Below are positions 10,719-23,048 of a stretch of 64,000 bases of DNA, one piece after another. Within the stretch, counting starts at the first letter, position 1. Each line of letters starts with the position of its first letter. Source of the DNA: Actinernus sp. WN-2022 (lineage: Eukaryota > Cnidaria > Anthozoa > Actiniaria > Actinernidae); NCBI GenBank assembly GCA_030867875.1, contig JAOWCC010001634.1, positions 137,908,365 to 137,972,364 of the forward strand, in the 5' to 3' direction. The position numbers were made by a program, and so were the translations under genes. The notes beneath the pieces were generated by a model. That model was not told the origin of the DNA. It saw nothing but the letters and a program-made list of their open reading frames with translations, and did not search any database.

Positions 10719-12797
10719 CCTTACCAAAATAGCATATACTTAAAGTATACTTTTAGTATACTTGTAGTATACTAAAAGTAGGCATAATTTTGGACTCAGG
10801 AATGCTACTTAGAATGTACTGCATGAAAGTATACTTTAAGTATACTGTACTTTTAGTATACTTGTTGTATACTAAAAGTAGGCATAATTTTGGACTCAGG
10901 AATGCTACTTAGAATGTACTGCATGAAAGTATACTTTAAGTATACTGCAAGTATACTAAAAACCACCATAATTTAGTACTCAGAAATGCTACCACGTACA
11001 TGAATATTGCATGAAAAACTACTGTCCAGGGGAATCCTATGTGAAAAAAGTGTTTCCTTTATTCTTTGACCGGATATATTTCTTGATAATCCTTCCTGAA
11101 AGGAAAGTAACACAAAGACAAACATTATACAGTGTATAAACTCTTATTTTACGAAAGAAATACGATTCAAATCGGAACTAACAGTCGTTGCATATTAATT
11201 TCGATCAAACGTAGTACGTGTCACTCTGACCTGAGCGCTTGGGATTACGTCTTAATTTAATGTCCCAGGTTAACTTTATGTTTTGAAACAATACTTCAAG
11301 TAGCTAACAGTTTAGTTTCATCCATTTTCAATCGTATGATTTAAGTTCAGATCTATTGGATTCCAACAATAAGAAAATCCATTCAACCAAGCCTAGCTTT
11401 GGATGTTGACAATGTCAATGTGACAAGTCCGACAAGTCAGCAATAAAACTCTGAAAAGTACCAACATTTAGGCAATATTTTAACACATAACATACACCAA
11501 GAAACGAATCAGCAGCAGGGGTGTATTTCTTACCTTTTCCTGGTTTACAGAATGCTTCGTTTTTCTGCTTTTTATAGATAAACTCAGACACACACTGTAG
11601 AACTGTCCGCCATTATTCTTTCGAAGGGAAGGATTGAAAAGCGCGCGAAAACATTAGCATAGAAACGAGGCAATAGATGAGGCATGCTGGGAAATCCTCA
11701 CGAGCAACAGGCAAGATGGCGGACTATACGGAGCTTGATTGAAAACATCTGAAACATATTGTTGGCCAACTATTTTTACTGTCAAATCTGTCGTCAAAAG
11801 GCTATAGGCTCATTTAAATCTCTCATTGAAGACTACTCCAAATAAATCGGTCCAAGGTGCCTCCATTACATGCTAACTGAAACCGTGTGACAGTGGCAGT
11901 GGATAGCATGGATTCAGGATAATTTTGGTTGACCAGCGTACACCATCTACGGGAAAATCTAGCGGTGATTAATTAAACAAATTTATGTAGGTAACTACAG
12001 TTTTGAGTGGGGAAATTCGCGGATTTAATTATCGGACAGCTGGACTAAGCTGAAGCTTATAGTGTTTATACTTTCACCGCTTACCTGATTATGTGTCTGG
12101 TATTTTAAATTAATTATTTATTATTTTCAGGGGTGGTTGCAGTAGTGTTTGATTAATTTTTCAAAATGTTTATTATGTAAATTCAACCAGGAACTACAAC
12201 AGACTTTCAGAACTAAATCCTAAGCCCAGTTGACAACATTACAACAAGAAACCTGACGGTTGCACACGGTCAATCTGATATATATGTAACCGACTCTATT
12301 CATGTAGGTAATGATTGAAATATCAGTGATTATTATGAAGAAATGTACATTGCACATAATTATTAAATGCGGTATACAGTTTTTGTACTACAGCAACAAG
12401 CAGTATAAATCCAGTATACTTTATTTGTATGCAAGTTGGAGAGTTATCTTGCTAAAAGTATGCAGTACAGTTGCAGTACACGAAGTATAATTCTAGTATA
12501 CTTCATTTGTACTGCAAGTTGGAAGGATCGTCTTGCAGTACGTAGTATAATTCTAGTATACTTTAATTGTACTGCAAGTTGGAAGGGTTGTCTTGCAGTA
12601 TATTTGCAGTATACTTTTAGTGTACTGCAAAGTTGCAGTATACTTCTAGTATACTTCATTTGTACTGCAAGTTGGAAGGATTGTCTTGCAGTATATTTGC
12701 AGTATACTTTTAGTGTACTGCAGATTAACAAAGTACAAAAATAATATACTTTTAGTATACTTAAAGTATACTTAGTACACCTTGATTTTGGTAAGGG
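10719..12797. mobile_element. 2.08-kb non-autonomous DNA transposon with CCCTTACCAAAAT ends
   Basis: The 13-bp termini CCCTTACCAAAAT (10719-10731) and ATTTTGGTAAGGG (12785-12797) are perfect inverted repeats. Both subterminal regions are dense in AGTATACTT and its complement (10738-10960 and 12405-12780). The element splits sequence that is contiguous in the other units (GAGCCGG and CAAGCAGG around 46430 and 50630). No transposase frame is visible, and the target duplication is blurred by the GCAT microsatellite on the right. Confidence 0.75.
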
Positions 12798-12803
12798 CAG
12801 ACA

Positions 12804-12840
12804 CGCATGCATGCATGCATGCATGCATGCATGCATGCAA
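12804..12840. repeat. GCAT microsatellite
   Basis: About eight to nine GCAT units, palindromic, beside the right end of the CCCTTACC transposon. Open frames through it on both strands are repeat artefacts. Confidence 0.95.
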
Positions 12841-12879
12841 GCAGGCTAATACATGTACATGTGAGAATCATTTATAAAA

Positions 12880-13175
12880 TTCTTCGGAAAATAATGATAA
12901 ATGACAATAATACTTTAATAATAATGGAATTAATCAGTGACATATATATCTACGAGGTGGCTCTTCATCCACTGATGAGCCTGTGTTTTAGCATCCTTAT
13001 CCAAGAAGACTTGAAGATCTAACTATTTGCAGCTCAAGAACAAAATTGTTTCACAATTAAAGGCAGCACATTCTACTCAGTTATTTAAGACCCTGAGTGT
13101 TGGTCCGGCTGGGGTTTGAACCGTCAACCTCCTGCACAACAGCTGGCACTTAGCCACTGAGCTAACCAGGAGGCA
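12880..13175 (-). mobile_element. tRNA-derived SINE, family B
   Basis: On the minus strand the head near 13175-13095 reads CCTGGTTAGCTCAGTGGC (A box) and GGTTCAAACCCC (B box). A body with GTCTTAAATAACTGAGTAG and CTTCTTGGATAAGGATGC follows, then an ATT-rich tail near 12885-12930. Other copies sit at the same relative place in each array unit, with heads near 46695-46765, 50895-50965, 55096-55166, 59306-59376 and 63516-63586. It lies just upstream of the exon C acceptor in every copy. Confidence 0.8.
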
Positions 13176-13249
13176 TTGACATGACTGTACATGAGACATG
13201 ACTGTACATGTACATGCCAATCCTGATAAAACCTGTTAATTTTGTACAG

Positions 13250-13716
13250 GTACCACTCCCTCACTTGGTGCTACAACAGGGCTAACACTTGGTGCCAGTA
13301 ACCCATCCACACCAGCAACTTCTGGTCTAGGTGGCTTTGTCCTTGGTGGTACGTATCATCCACAGCAAAAACAACACCAGCAACTGGACTTATCCTTGGC
13401 ACAGCTACTGCTACTCCAGCTGTGCCAAGTTTTAGTGCCATGCCTCAGACAGAGGGACTTAAACTTGGTGAAACCACCACAGTATTGACTGGATCAAGCC
13501 CTAGTTTTGTATTGGGTACCCCTATAGTTGGCTCCACAGTAACTACTCAAGGACTAGGGCTTGGGCCTCTTAAAATGCCCACAGCTGGTGGTGCAGGAGC
13601 TGCAACAAGTTCAGCATCAGTCTCAGCACTTAGTGGGTTCAAGCCTGTTGCCAGTACTACTGCACCAATAGGTATTGGGTTGAGTACATTAAGTAGCTCA
13701 ACTGCAACATCAGCAG
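13250..13716 (+). pseudogene. FG-nucleoporin exon C, copy 1, frameshifted
   Basis: The acceptor TTTGTACAG|GT (13249/13250) and donor CAGCAG|GTGGGA (13716/13717) are both present. The exon encodes GLxLG/FVLG-type repeats (GLTLGASNP, GFVLGG, GLGLGPLK) that in nuclear-pore proteins bind transport receptors. Compared with copies 2-5 it is 5 nt longer: 3 nt is a harmless codon, but GTACGTATCATCC replaces GTACATCATCC near 13350, a 2-nt gain that breaks the frame. The rest of the frame is open to TAA at 13758-13760 if the donor is not used. Confidence 0.7.
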
Positions 13717-13760
13717 GTGGGATATCATTTGTTAATGGTGAAATACAGGCTGTGTATTAA

Positions 13761-15260
13761 AATAATGTACATGTAACAGAAACACAGAGAGCAGATTTCA
13801 TATGAGTGGGCAAGTTAGAACTGTCACAATGACTTACAATGTATGGCATGGTTATTCCCATTGATTTTGTCTTTCTGATCCAATCAAATTACAGAGTTAC
13901 GGTACAGTATTAGTTTCAGCTTGATTATGGTAAGGCTGTACAGGCATCTCGTATTTTGTACCACTAATACAAAATCTGGTCGACCTACTAAATATTAATT
14001 AAGGGAGTTGAAACACAATAAAATATTAATATTGTAATGTCTCTGTATTTTGGACTTAGTTCAATTAATTTGTCTTGGCAGTATACATGTAGTTTCTCAG
14101 TTGACGCTTGAGGCTCTGCAGGGTATACCCTGGAATCAAGAAATATGATTTTAACCTAAAAACCTATAGTCTACTATTTTGCAAATCAAACTAATGATTT
14201 AATCTTAATTGGATAATTTATATGTATACCGGTCCTATGAATCGGCTCCAAAACGCTTTGAGTATTTCAATGAAAAACGTTTTGGATAACAAAAAAATCA
14301 CTATGTTAATGCTTGTTTGAAATACTGGGGGAAAAACAAACTTTCCTGAAATATTCCAGGATGACGTCATCTAATTAATTCAACTTGGCAATAATTTGAA
14401 ACGTACTACTTCAAATTCTGACTAAGAGGACTTCTTTACTAACAATTACTAGCGAACTCAGTGTATATACATTTACTCTGTGTAATAAATCGATGTTGTT
14501 GTGTGGTCTATCCAGGTTTTTAGTTACAATTGCATGATGGGTATTGGATAAATTATATAAAGAAAACAAACAAAAAATAACTGGTAGAATAAAGGAAAAT
14601 CAGCGCAAATAAAATAGAAGAAAAGAGAAGAAAACGGAAAAACGAAAACGTCATCGAAACTTTGAGCGCGTGCGCTAGCTAAGGTTGTTCAAAATGATGT
14701 GCTCTTATTGCACATTTTACATTCACTTGTGTGTATCGCCTTTCAGCCAATCAGCAATTTCCACGTCACATACTTACACTGTACCCTTGGTCCAAGTATT
14801 GTTTATAGAATAAATATATAATACATGGACGTAATGCAAGGAGATATTGAATTTATCTTCTTGTGTTCAACTCAATATCTCACTCATTCACTGTGCTCAC
14901 TTGTGAGATATCGAGTTGAAGATAAATTCCATAGCTCTGCATGCCCATGTATTATTCTCGGATCAATTGTCTGCATTAATGCCACTAGGCTAATGAATAA
15001 TTCATTTTCTCAAATTTTCATACAAACCTTCTAAAATCCTACATTGTAACCCCCAAATTAGAAAAAAACCTAGCCATTTTCAACCCCAAATCATTCATAG
15101 AACAAATCTAAATACCCCTGAACTATAATGTCTCATGGAGAATTTAGCAAAGTTTTCAAGTGATCCTTTTAAGTGCCACTGCAGTGGCATTGTATTCTGC
15201 AGTTTAGCCTTATTCTCTATGTATGTACATTTTTAATACCTATCATTCAAAGCTACAAAT
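13761..15260. other. Intron between exon C and exon A' (left array)
   Basis: Sequence collinear with the intron of the right-hand units, including GAAAAACGTTTTGGATAAC near 14271 and the conserved hairpin near 14849-14930. No other gene is seen. Confidence 0.6.
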
Positions 15261-15399
15261 GAAGGGGTCCGTGCAAGAACAACGTAAGTGACTTTTGATC
15301 AAGTTCTAAATTCTCTCTTAGAAAACAAAGAATATCAAGAAGAATTTGGAATTTGATCAGAATTAAAGTCACTTACGTTGTTCTTGCACGGACCCCTTC
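15261..15399. mobile_element. 139-bp palindromic MITE
   Basis: The arms GAAGGGGTCCGTGCAAGAAC (15261-) and GTTCTTGCACGGACCCCTTC (-15399) are perfect inverted repeats and extend inward through AACGTAAGTGACTTT. AAAT flanks both sides. The right-hand units lack it (near 48866), so it inserted after the copies separated. A relative lies at 33450-33579. Confidence 0.85.
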
Positions 15400-15983
15400 A
15401 AATGTAGAGGTCCACAATCGATGGCAATTAATCTATGATCGGAAATCCAGTCGATACATGCAATTAGTTAATTGATATTGATTGGTATTGACCAATCTAT
15501 AATCATAAATACAATGTAGATGGACAAGCACCATACATACATTCCATTTGGAATCCAGGAACAGATACTGTACAATATAGCCTGGTCCCCTTGCAACTAG
15601 AATTCCAGGCCCAGAACCCCCCACATCTGGAATTCCAAAATGCTGCCCATGGAAGGGATACAGATATTTTCTGTATTAACTATACCCAATGTCAGAAGCT
15701 AGGGTCAGGAAACGATTAGGTCAAATTTTCACTATTTCAAACAAGTGTACATTTGTACAATGTAGAACATACAATGTAGGGTATTCTTTGTGAACCTGCC
15801 CAACACTTTCTTCACAGATCTGAAATACAAATTGTACTCCTGAAGTATGATTTGGACATGTATACATTAATATTGTACATGGTAAGTATAAAAGTTGTAA
15901 GTCATAGAAGGGTTACATTATTTTGTGCAATGTCTAGTACATGTACAATGTTACTACATGTATCTTTTTGTTTCTTTAAACAG

Positions 15984-16304
15984 AATCTCCAGGAGCTGCA
16001 TTTGGAGCAGCACCAGCAGGCTCTACAATCTCAACTAATGTAGGATTAACAGTATTAGGACCTACAGCTGTTCCAACAGCAGCTGCTAGTGCATATTTTA
16101 AGTTTGGAACCCCTGGTGCTACCACTACAGGGCTCCAGATGGGAATGACAGCTCCTGCTGTAACAACTGCAGCTAAAACAAGCTTTGCATTTGGTCCAAC
16201 TGTCTCCACACCAGCAGCATCTGGGTTTGCATTTGGTGGGCAAACTGCTTCAATAGGCACAGGTGCCACCCCTGGGGGTATTACTCTTGGTGGACCCTCT
16301 GCAG
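15984..16304 (+). CDS. FG-nucleoporin exon A', copy 1
   Basis: A 321-nt exon between a good acceptor (TTTCTTTAAACAG|AA) and a donor (CTCTGCAG|GTATAG). It encodes an FG-rich segment with AAFGAAP, FKFGTPG, TSFAFGPTV and GFAFGGQT, ending GGPSA plus one base. It starts needing one base and ends leaving one base, so its phase is 1-1. Its last base G plus the GT that begins exon C makes a Gly codon, so A' joins C in frame. The product would be part of the disordered, receptor-binding domain of a nuclear-pore protein. Confidence 0.7.
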
Positions 16305-17435
16305 GTATAGAACACAAACCACCTATGTACATGTACATTGTGCATGTTTGTAGACATATTCCCTTAGTACATGTACATTCAGTCAGGATATATACTACAT
16401 GTAGATTTAGGGTAAGGGATGACATGAAATAGCCTTTGAAATATTCCTGACCAACGAAATATGAATCAACATGCATTAGCTTAGTTATTGGCTTCTTCTA
16501 AAACAGTTATTATATAAATTTGCACTCAGTTTCTAAGATGGGAAAGACGAAGGGCTAACACTCTAAATGTCAGCTGCTATTTACTTAATCCTACAGTGGT
16601 TAACATACATGTACATGTACCTTAATATTGATCCACTTTTAGTTGATTAATTATAAGTACTAGTGTTTATCAAGTCCCCTTTGATGCAAACTATCACTGA
16701 TTTTTACATGAACTTAAGTACATGTATTATATCCATTCTATATCCAATAGTTGACTAGATAATTTATCTTGGAATAGGAACTGAGATATTTTACAAAAAA
16801 AAATTTAAAATATATTTTATTTGTTAATAATATAGTATTACAGCTGGTCGGGGCCTGCTTTTACTCCCCACTACATTAATTGTTTTGGACACACTACACT
16901 CGACTCACAGTTGATTTTACAAAGGGAGGAAAAACCAGAGAACCTGGAGAAAAACCCTCAAATGCAGATAAGGAATCAACAACAAGCCTAAATAAGTCAC
17001 ATACATGTATGGTGCCCAAGCTGGAAATCGAACCCGGGACCGTAGCGGTGAGAGGCGAGTGTTTTACCACTGCACCAACCGTGCACATCTGGAATTCCAA
17101 AATGCTGCCCATGGAAGGGATACAGATATTTTCTGTATTAATTAACTACCCAATGTCAGAAGCTAGGGTCAGGAAACTGTTAGGTCAAATTGTCACTATT
17201 TCAAACAAGTGTACATTTGTACAATGTAGAACATACAATGTAGGGTATTCTTTGTGAACCAACACTTTCTTCACAGATCTGAAGTACAAATTGTACTCCT
17301 GAAGTATGATTTGGACATGTATACATTGTACATGTAAGTATAAAAGTTGTAAGTCATAGAAGGGTTACATTATTTTGTGCAATGTCTAGTACATGTACAA
17401 TGTTACTACATGTATCTTTTTGTTTCTTTAAACAG

Positions 17436-17756
17436 AATCTCCAGGAGCTGCATTTGGAGCAGCACCAGCAGGCTCTACAATCTCAACTAATGTAGGATTA
17501 ACATTATTAGGACCTACAGCTGTTCCAACAGCAGCTGCTAGTGCATATTTTAAGTTTGGAACCCCTGGTGCTACCACTACAGGGCTCCAGATGGGAATGA
17601 CAGCTCCTGCTGTAACAACTGCAGCTAAAACAAGCTTTGTATTTGGTCCAACTGTCTCCACACCAGCAGCATCTGGGTTTGCATTTGGTGGGCAAACTGC
17701 TTCAATAGGCACAGGTGCCACCCCTGGGGGTATTACTCTTGGTGGACCCTCTGCAG
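17436..17756 (+). CDS. FG-nucleoporin exon A', copy 2
   Basis: Nearly identical to copy 1: 321 nt, acceptor TTTAAACAG|AA intact, donor GCAG|GTATAG intact, phase 1-1. The visible coding change is TSFVFG in place of TSFAFG. It has no exon C downstream before the interruption at 20.56 kb, so in this locus it would have to splice to something beyond the 25.6-kb insert. Confidence 0.7.
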
Positions 17757-18299
17757 GTATAGAACACAAACCACCTATGTACATGTACATTGTGCATGTT
17801 TGTTGACATATTCCCTTAGTACATGTACATTCAGTCAGGATATATACTACATGTAGATTTAGGGTAAGGGATGACATGAAATAGCCTTTGAAATATTTCT
17901 GACCAAAGAAATATGAATCAACATCCATTAGCTTATTGGCTTCTTCTAAAACAGTTATTATATAAATTCGCACTCAGTTTCTAAGATGGGAAAGACGAAG
18001 GGCTAACACTTTAAACGTCAGCTGCTATTTACTTAATCCTACAGTGGTTAACATACATGTACAGTACATGTACCTTAATATTGATCCACTTTTAGTTGAT
18101 TAATTATAAGTACTAGTGTTTATCAAGTCCCCTTTGATGCAAACTAACACTGATTTTTACATGAACTTAAGTACATGTATTACATCCATTCTATATCCAA
18201 TAGTTGACTAGATAATTTATCTTGGAATAGGAACTGAGATATTTTACAAAATAAATTTTAAAATATATTTTATTAATAGTTACATTGTATATACATGTA

Positions 18300-20376
18300 G
18301 GCTCATTCCATGAGAAGTGGTAAATCTGTAAATTTTTAAACCAGTGATAATGGAAAAAAAAACATGCCATTTAAGAATATAAACCACAAGCCATCCAAAA
18401 TGGGCAAGTCGGGTTGAATTGTAGCCACGGCCACTGTGTGGGGGGTCCAGCTTTGCAGAATGCACAAAGAGCCAAAAAACTGGTGGACCAAACCTAAAAC
18501 TTCATGTGAAAGTAGTATAGAGACCAGACATAGCCCAACAAACTGGCATTGGTATATCAAGAGCCCTCAAGCCTAGTATTTACTGAACTATGATAATTCC
18601 AGATTACGACTATTGTTAACAGTATTTTTAATTGATAGAATATCCGTTACGGACATACCTATTTTTCTCTATCACAGGCAAAATTTAACTCAGCTGCACA
18701 TATCATTCATGCTGCTTTTTTAGTTCACTAAAGGCTTCATTTCAGTGTTCATTATTTTGTTTTAGATAATACCTTTACTTAGAAAAATAGGGGGGAAAGC
18801 GTTACGGACATTACAAGCTGTTGCGTTACGGACATTACATATTGTTATGTCCAAGAAAAAATGAGAAATAAATGGCATTCAGAAGACTTTATTTCACTTA
18901 CCGTATTCACTCACGGATAAGCCGCACCTTGTTACCCAAAATCTTCATTTGAAATTGGGGGTGCGGCTTAATCTGCAAGAACATCTGCACAAGGTTCCGT
19001 AAATTTACATAAATTAAAATTTTCAAACAAATAAATTTTATTAACTCAAGTGAGTTAAGGTGTACTACTAAACACCACACAAAATGAAAAGAAACTAAGC
19101 ACTGGTCATTGCTTTTGCAAGAGCCATTTTGATGTAAGTTATTCTTGTTGTTAAACCTTCTTCGTCAAAAGATCTTTAAAGTGTCTATCAAACAAAATTA
19201 TCTTTTTACAGTTTTAAGGGAAAATTATTTAAAATACATAACTTTACACAAACATTGATGTAAAAGAAAATTTCAAATGGAAAAACAATTTTTCCTGACC
19301 CAAAATAACCACCTTTTGTGTGACAGATTGTAAGATCGAGGTCTCAGGAACACAATTGTGATGTAAATACAAATGTACCTTTGCAGTCACTTTTGTTTAG
19401 AGTTTGAAAACAAAAGCGTGTGCAAAGGTACATTTGTATTTACGTCCTTTTGACTGAGCGAAATTTGTCGCATGAATTTTGCATGTTCGACTGAGCTTTT
19501 GGAGGGTAGGATATTCAGTTCTAACAACAGAAGCCAATAACTTAAACCTTGTTTCATAAAATTAAGTGAAAACAATGTTCGTTTCATAGACACTTTAAGA
19601 CGGTTTATAAGTTGCTTTTCAGGAGCAACTATAAATGTCACCACACATGGGATCTCCATTCCACCACAAAGTGTTGTCGTTGGCCTGTTACTTCGATGGT
19701 TATACATAGTTCCTCCACGAGCAAGAAAATACCACGCTATCTTCAAGTATTTGTGCAGTAAATGGCTCACTGTGTCGTCACTGTTCAAAACTTTCACAGC
19801 AAATTAGTCGAACTGATCTCAAAAGTTTATTTTGAAGCTTTCTTTAGGATATAATTATTATTAATAATAAATAGTATTGTTGGAGAACACGAATAAACCA
19901 AAATAAATGTACAAGGAGAATTTATACATGCAACTGCAGTGTCAAATTCACAGACTGTAATGTCCGTAACACTTCCTGTAATGTCCGTAACGCTATACTT
20001 TTGAAGTAGCAACACAATCAAATAAACCTTTTGGAAATTTATCACTGTAGAACAAAACTTTGACCACTAGCCATTCACAAAAAATACTTGTTCTCTTAAG
20101 ACTTCTCAAAATTCACAGGAATCTGGCTTTTAAAGATGTGAACAAAAAGTCTGGTTGTTTTAGTTGTAATGTCCGTAACGCATCTTTAAGTCAATGGCAC
20201 AGACACCTAGCTTAATATCTGCACTCTTTTCTCTTTCCTGCCAATTAAGGGAGGGAACTCCAAGGTATAATGTATTAAACAAAAAAACAGCAAAACCATG
20301 AATGTCCTGGGCAGTGCAGCAATTATGAGAAGAAAAATTATGTCTGAGTGTAAAGTCTGTAATGGTGGAATGGGCC
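18300..20376. mobile_element. 2.08-kb DNA transposon with GGCYCATTCCA ends and GTTACGGACATTAC subterminal repeats
   Basis: The left end GGCTCATTCCA (18300-18310) and right end TGGAATGGGCC (20366-20376) are inverted repeats with one mismatch. The motif GTTACGGACATTAC or a close variant occurs near 18646, 18800 and 18826, and its complement near 19955, 19979 and 20166; the sets face each other, as transposase-binding sites do. No transposase frame is visible. A stem of CGGATAAGCCGCACC and GGTGCGGCTTA near 18915-18970 suggests a nested MITE. The target duplication is not clear. Confidence 0.6.
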
Positions 20377-20543
20377 TATAGTATTACAGCTGGTGGGGCC
20401 CTGCTTTTACTCCCCACTACATTAATTGTTTTGGACACACTACACTCGACTCACAAATGAACTTACAAAGGGAGGAAAAACCAGAGAACCTAGAGAAAAA
20501 CCCTCAAATGCAGATAAGGAATCAACAACAAGCCTAACTCACA

Positions 20544-20561
20544 TACATGTGTCGTGCCCAA
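20544..20561. other. Left junction of the 25.6-kb interruption
   Basis: The FG repeat unit (here inside SINE A) ends at CGTGCCCAA and resumes at 46194-46211. The 18 bp at both sides match at 16 of 18 positions. Sequence from 20562 to 46193 has no counterpart in the other units. Confidence 0.7.
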
Positions 20562-20621
20562 TATGGGCGGCCGTTACCACCAAAAATACAGAACAGGAAT
20601 CATTTAACAAAGAATTGTGGA

Positions 20622-21240
20622 ATGATCAATACAAAACACGAACGGAATAGACAGAAATGAAACCATCTAACTATCGCTTGCCAAATGGAATAGACAAAAC
20701 ACAAATGATAAAGACAAAACACGAACGATCTAACTACCGACGTAGAAATGATTCAACCAAGTATCAAATGATCAATACAAAACACGAACGGAATAGACAG
20801 AAATGAAATCATCTAATTATCTCTTGTCAAATGGAACAGACAAAACACAAATGGTAAAGACAAAACACGAACGATCTAACTACCGACGTAGAAATGATTC
20901 AACCAAGTATCAAATGATCAATACAAAACACGAACGGAATAGACAAAAATGAAGTCATCTAACTATCTCTTGTCAAATGGAAGAGACAAAACACAAATGG
21001 TAAAGACAAAACACGAACGATCTAACCACCGACGTAGAAATGATTCAACCAAGTATCAAATGATCAATAAAAAACACGAACGGAATAGACAGAAATGAAA
21101 TCATCTAACTACATGTATCTCTTGTCAAATGGAACAGACAAAACACAAATGGTAAAGACAAAACACGAACGATCTAACTACCGACGTAGAAATGATTCAA
21201 CCAAGTATCAAATGATCAATACAAAACACGAATGATCCAA
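20622..21240. repeat. ~146-bp minisatellite
   Basis: Four full units and a partial one start with ATGATCAATACAAAACACG near 20622, 20768, 20913, 21059 and 21205. Each unit has internal subrepeats based on GACAAAACACGAACG. It begins soon after the left junction of the 25.6-kb interruption. Confidence 0.9.
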
Positions 21241-22453
21241 CTCGCTTATGTCAAATGGAAAGATAACAATGAAATGATCCAACCTAAATACAAACGATCC
21301 AACGCAAAGTAATTCAATTCAACGTAAACACGAATGGTTTGGCGTGATGTCAAAATAATGATCAAGTCAACAGTCGAATGGTTCAGTCGACGGGGGGTCT
21401 CCATGACGTCACGCACTGCAAAATTGGCGGCAAAACAAAGCTGCCATGTTTGGACATGTTTGTCTCCTGAGTTGGATCTACCTGGACTGAACTAACAAAT
21501 CTTCTACTAATCGATTCTGGTACTAAGTGTTTATTGCTATTTTACATCAGCTCGTTTTGCTAGTCACCCAAATTAGTCTAGTCTAGCTAGGAAAATCGAA
21601 GGTCTTCCCGGTTGCAAAGTCGGGGCTTGAACTGATCTATTACAGGCGCGGATCCAGAAAAAAATCTGACCGGTTTCCGACTTCCCAACTCAAACTCCAA
21701 AATTGGAAATTTTACTGAACCCCCCTCCCCCTTAAATCTGGAAATTTTGACCGGTTTCCATAAACCGTTTAAACCGGTGTGGATCCGCGCCTGTATTATG
21801 ATTCCTCTTCGACTTTAATAGTTCTTAATTACATCATTAATTATAACACAAAAATATCCGAACATTTAACTTTGTCATGGTTCAGTTCAAAGAGAAATCA
21901 GACGCCTCTATACTTACATATTTCCGGCCTCGGACTTTAAACGCATGCATACCTGGAGCTCCTGCATGTGCATACCTCGTTCAATCTGCTACAAGTTCGC
22001 ATCGACATTTTCACCGGAATACAACACTTCACATATCTAATTGTTGTGAGCCTCTGTAAATCCGCCTAAGCAGATGTTCTCAAGTTGAAAAGTACATGTA
22101 TGTGATTTTTTATGAAATCCAGTTACATACTCTCTTTGTCAGTAGAAATGATCCACGAAATACTCACTCGACATCTTTATCAATCGCCACTGACATTTGA
22201 CTCAGAAATCCATCAAAACCTCGCGAAATACCGTTACCTTATTGTGATGCTACAAAAATCAAATTTAAGGGCATTTCCGCTCAAAATAAGTGCCGATACT
22301 ATTGTTCGAAAAAATCACTATGATAGACAGAGGATTCTATTCCCATTTACTACATCAAAGTCCATCAAAACCTCACGAAATGACAAATGAATAATTATAC
22401 TTTGAATGTTGTTACACAAGATCATACGTTTTAACACAAAAGGAGGCTTACTT
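21240..22453. other. No gene seen, apart from a MITE at 21643-21793
   Basis: AT-rich sequence. A 92-codon open frame at 22112-22390 shows no recognisable domain and has no supporting splice or promoter signals. Confidence 0.5.
21643..21793. mobile_element. 151-bp MITE with CAGGCGCGGATCCA ends
   Basis: CAGGCGCGGATCCA (21643-) and TGGATCCGCGCCTG (-21793) are perfect inverted termini, flanked by TATTA at 21638-21642 and 21794-21798. The CAG...CTG ends and 5-bp duplication are shared with the unrelated 461-bp element at 7805-8265. Confidence 0.85.
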
Positions 22454-23048
22454 GCTAAGCCCTACCTCGGATACCCAGGGGCGAAGAGAAAGGGGTGAAA
22501 AGCGGGCGAAGAAAAGGAGAGGGAGTGGGAGGGAAAAGAAGAAAAGGAGAAGGAAGAAGAAGAGCCCTGGGATAGTTGCTCTCGTCTGATTTGGAATGTG
22601 TTCCACATTCCGGCTGATTTGTTGTGCCCAATCAGCGACGTTGTTACTGTATTGGCTACGGACAATAGCCCGTCTGAAAATCAAGCTGCTTTAGCTGCGT
22701 TCGCTGCAGCAGATTCCTTTATACAACGTCGATCTGAAGTGTCATCGAACCCGCCTCATAAGCTTTCACGATGCGGTATCAGTTGCACGTATTGCAAACG
22801 CAAGAACTATATGATGTTATTCGCTCAGCCTAGTGGCATTCAAAACTTTTTCAAAATGTAAATACATTATCCTGCGATATTACTTTTCCTTTTTGTCTTG
22901 TCGATGAATTAAAATAATTTCTGCCACACACTCGGCAGAAATATAGGACTATCTTTTTTGGAGAACTGCCGGCTCTTTTTCTTCCTTCCCTTTACTTTTC
23001 TCCCCTCCCCCCTCTTAGCCCCAGCTGGGTAGCCGAGGATGACTAAGC
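22454..23048. mobile_element. ~595-bp foldback element with CCTCGGATACCCAG ends
   Basis: The left end GCTAAGCCCTACCTCGGATACCCAG and the complement of the right end GCTTAGTCATCCTCGGCTACCCAG are related over about 25 bp. Purine-rich (22485-22560) and pyrimidine-rich (22975-23015) stretches continue the inverted symmetry. No coding region is supported. Confidence 0.6.

Larger units (their letters stand above)
15634..18285. repeat. 1.45-kb tandem duplication carrying exon A'
   Basis: The stretch starting CACATCTGGAATTCC at about 15631 recurs at about 17084, so the first unit ends near 17083 inside the SINE head (GCACCAACC|GTGCACATC). Both units contain the A' exon with intact splice sites, the Penelope-like fragment and flanking intron. 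The join lies in the SINE, suggesting unequal recombination. Confidence 0.75.

Noticed and set aside
12436..12836. Repetitive frames with CTASWK-like and MHAC-like periods
   Set aside because: They follow the AGTATAC repeats and the GCAT microsatellite.
15976..16476. Minus-strand frames opposite exon A' (and the equivalents near 17428, 49437, 53638, 57839 and 62052)
   Set aside because: They are the complement of the FG exon plus intron sequence; their composition mirrors the Thr/Ala/Gly coding of the other strand.
22112..22390. 92-codon frame as a host gene
   Set aside because: No domain, no repeat of the frame elsewhere and no clear promoter or splice signals.
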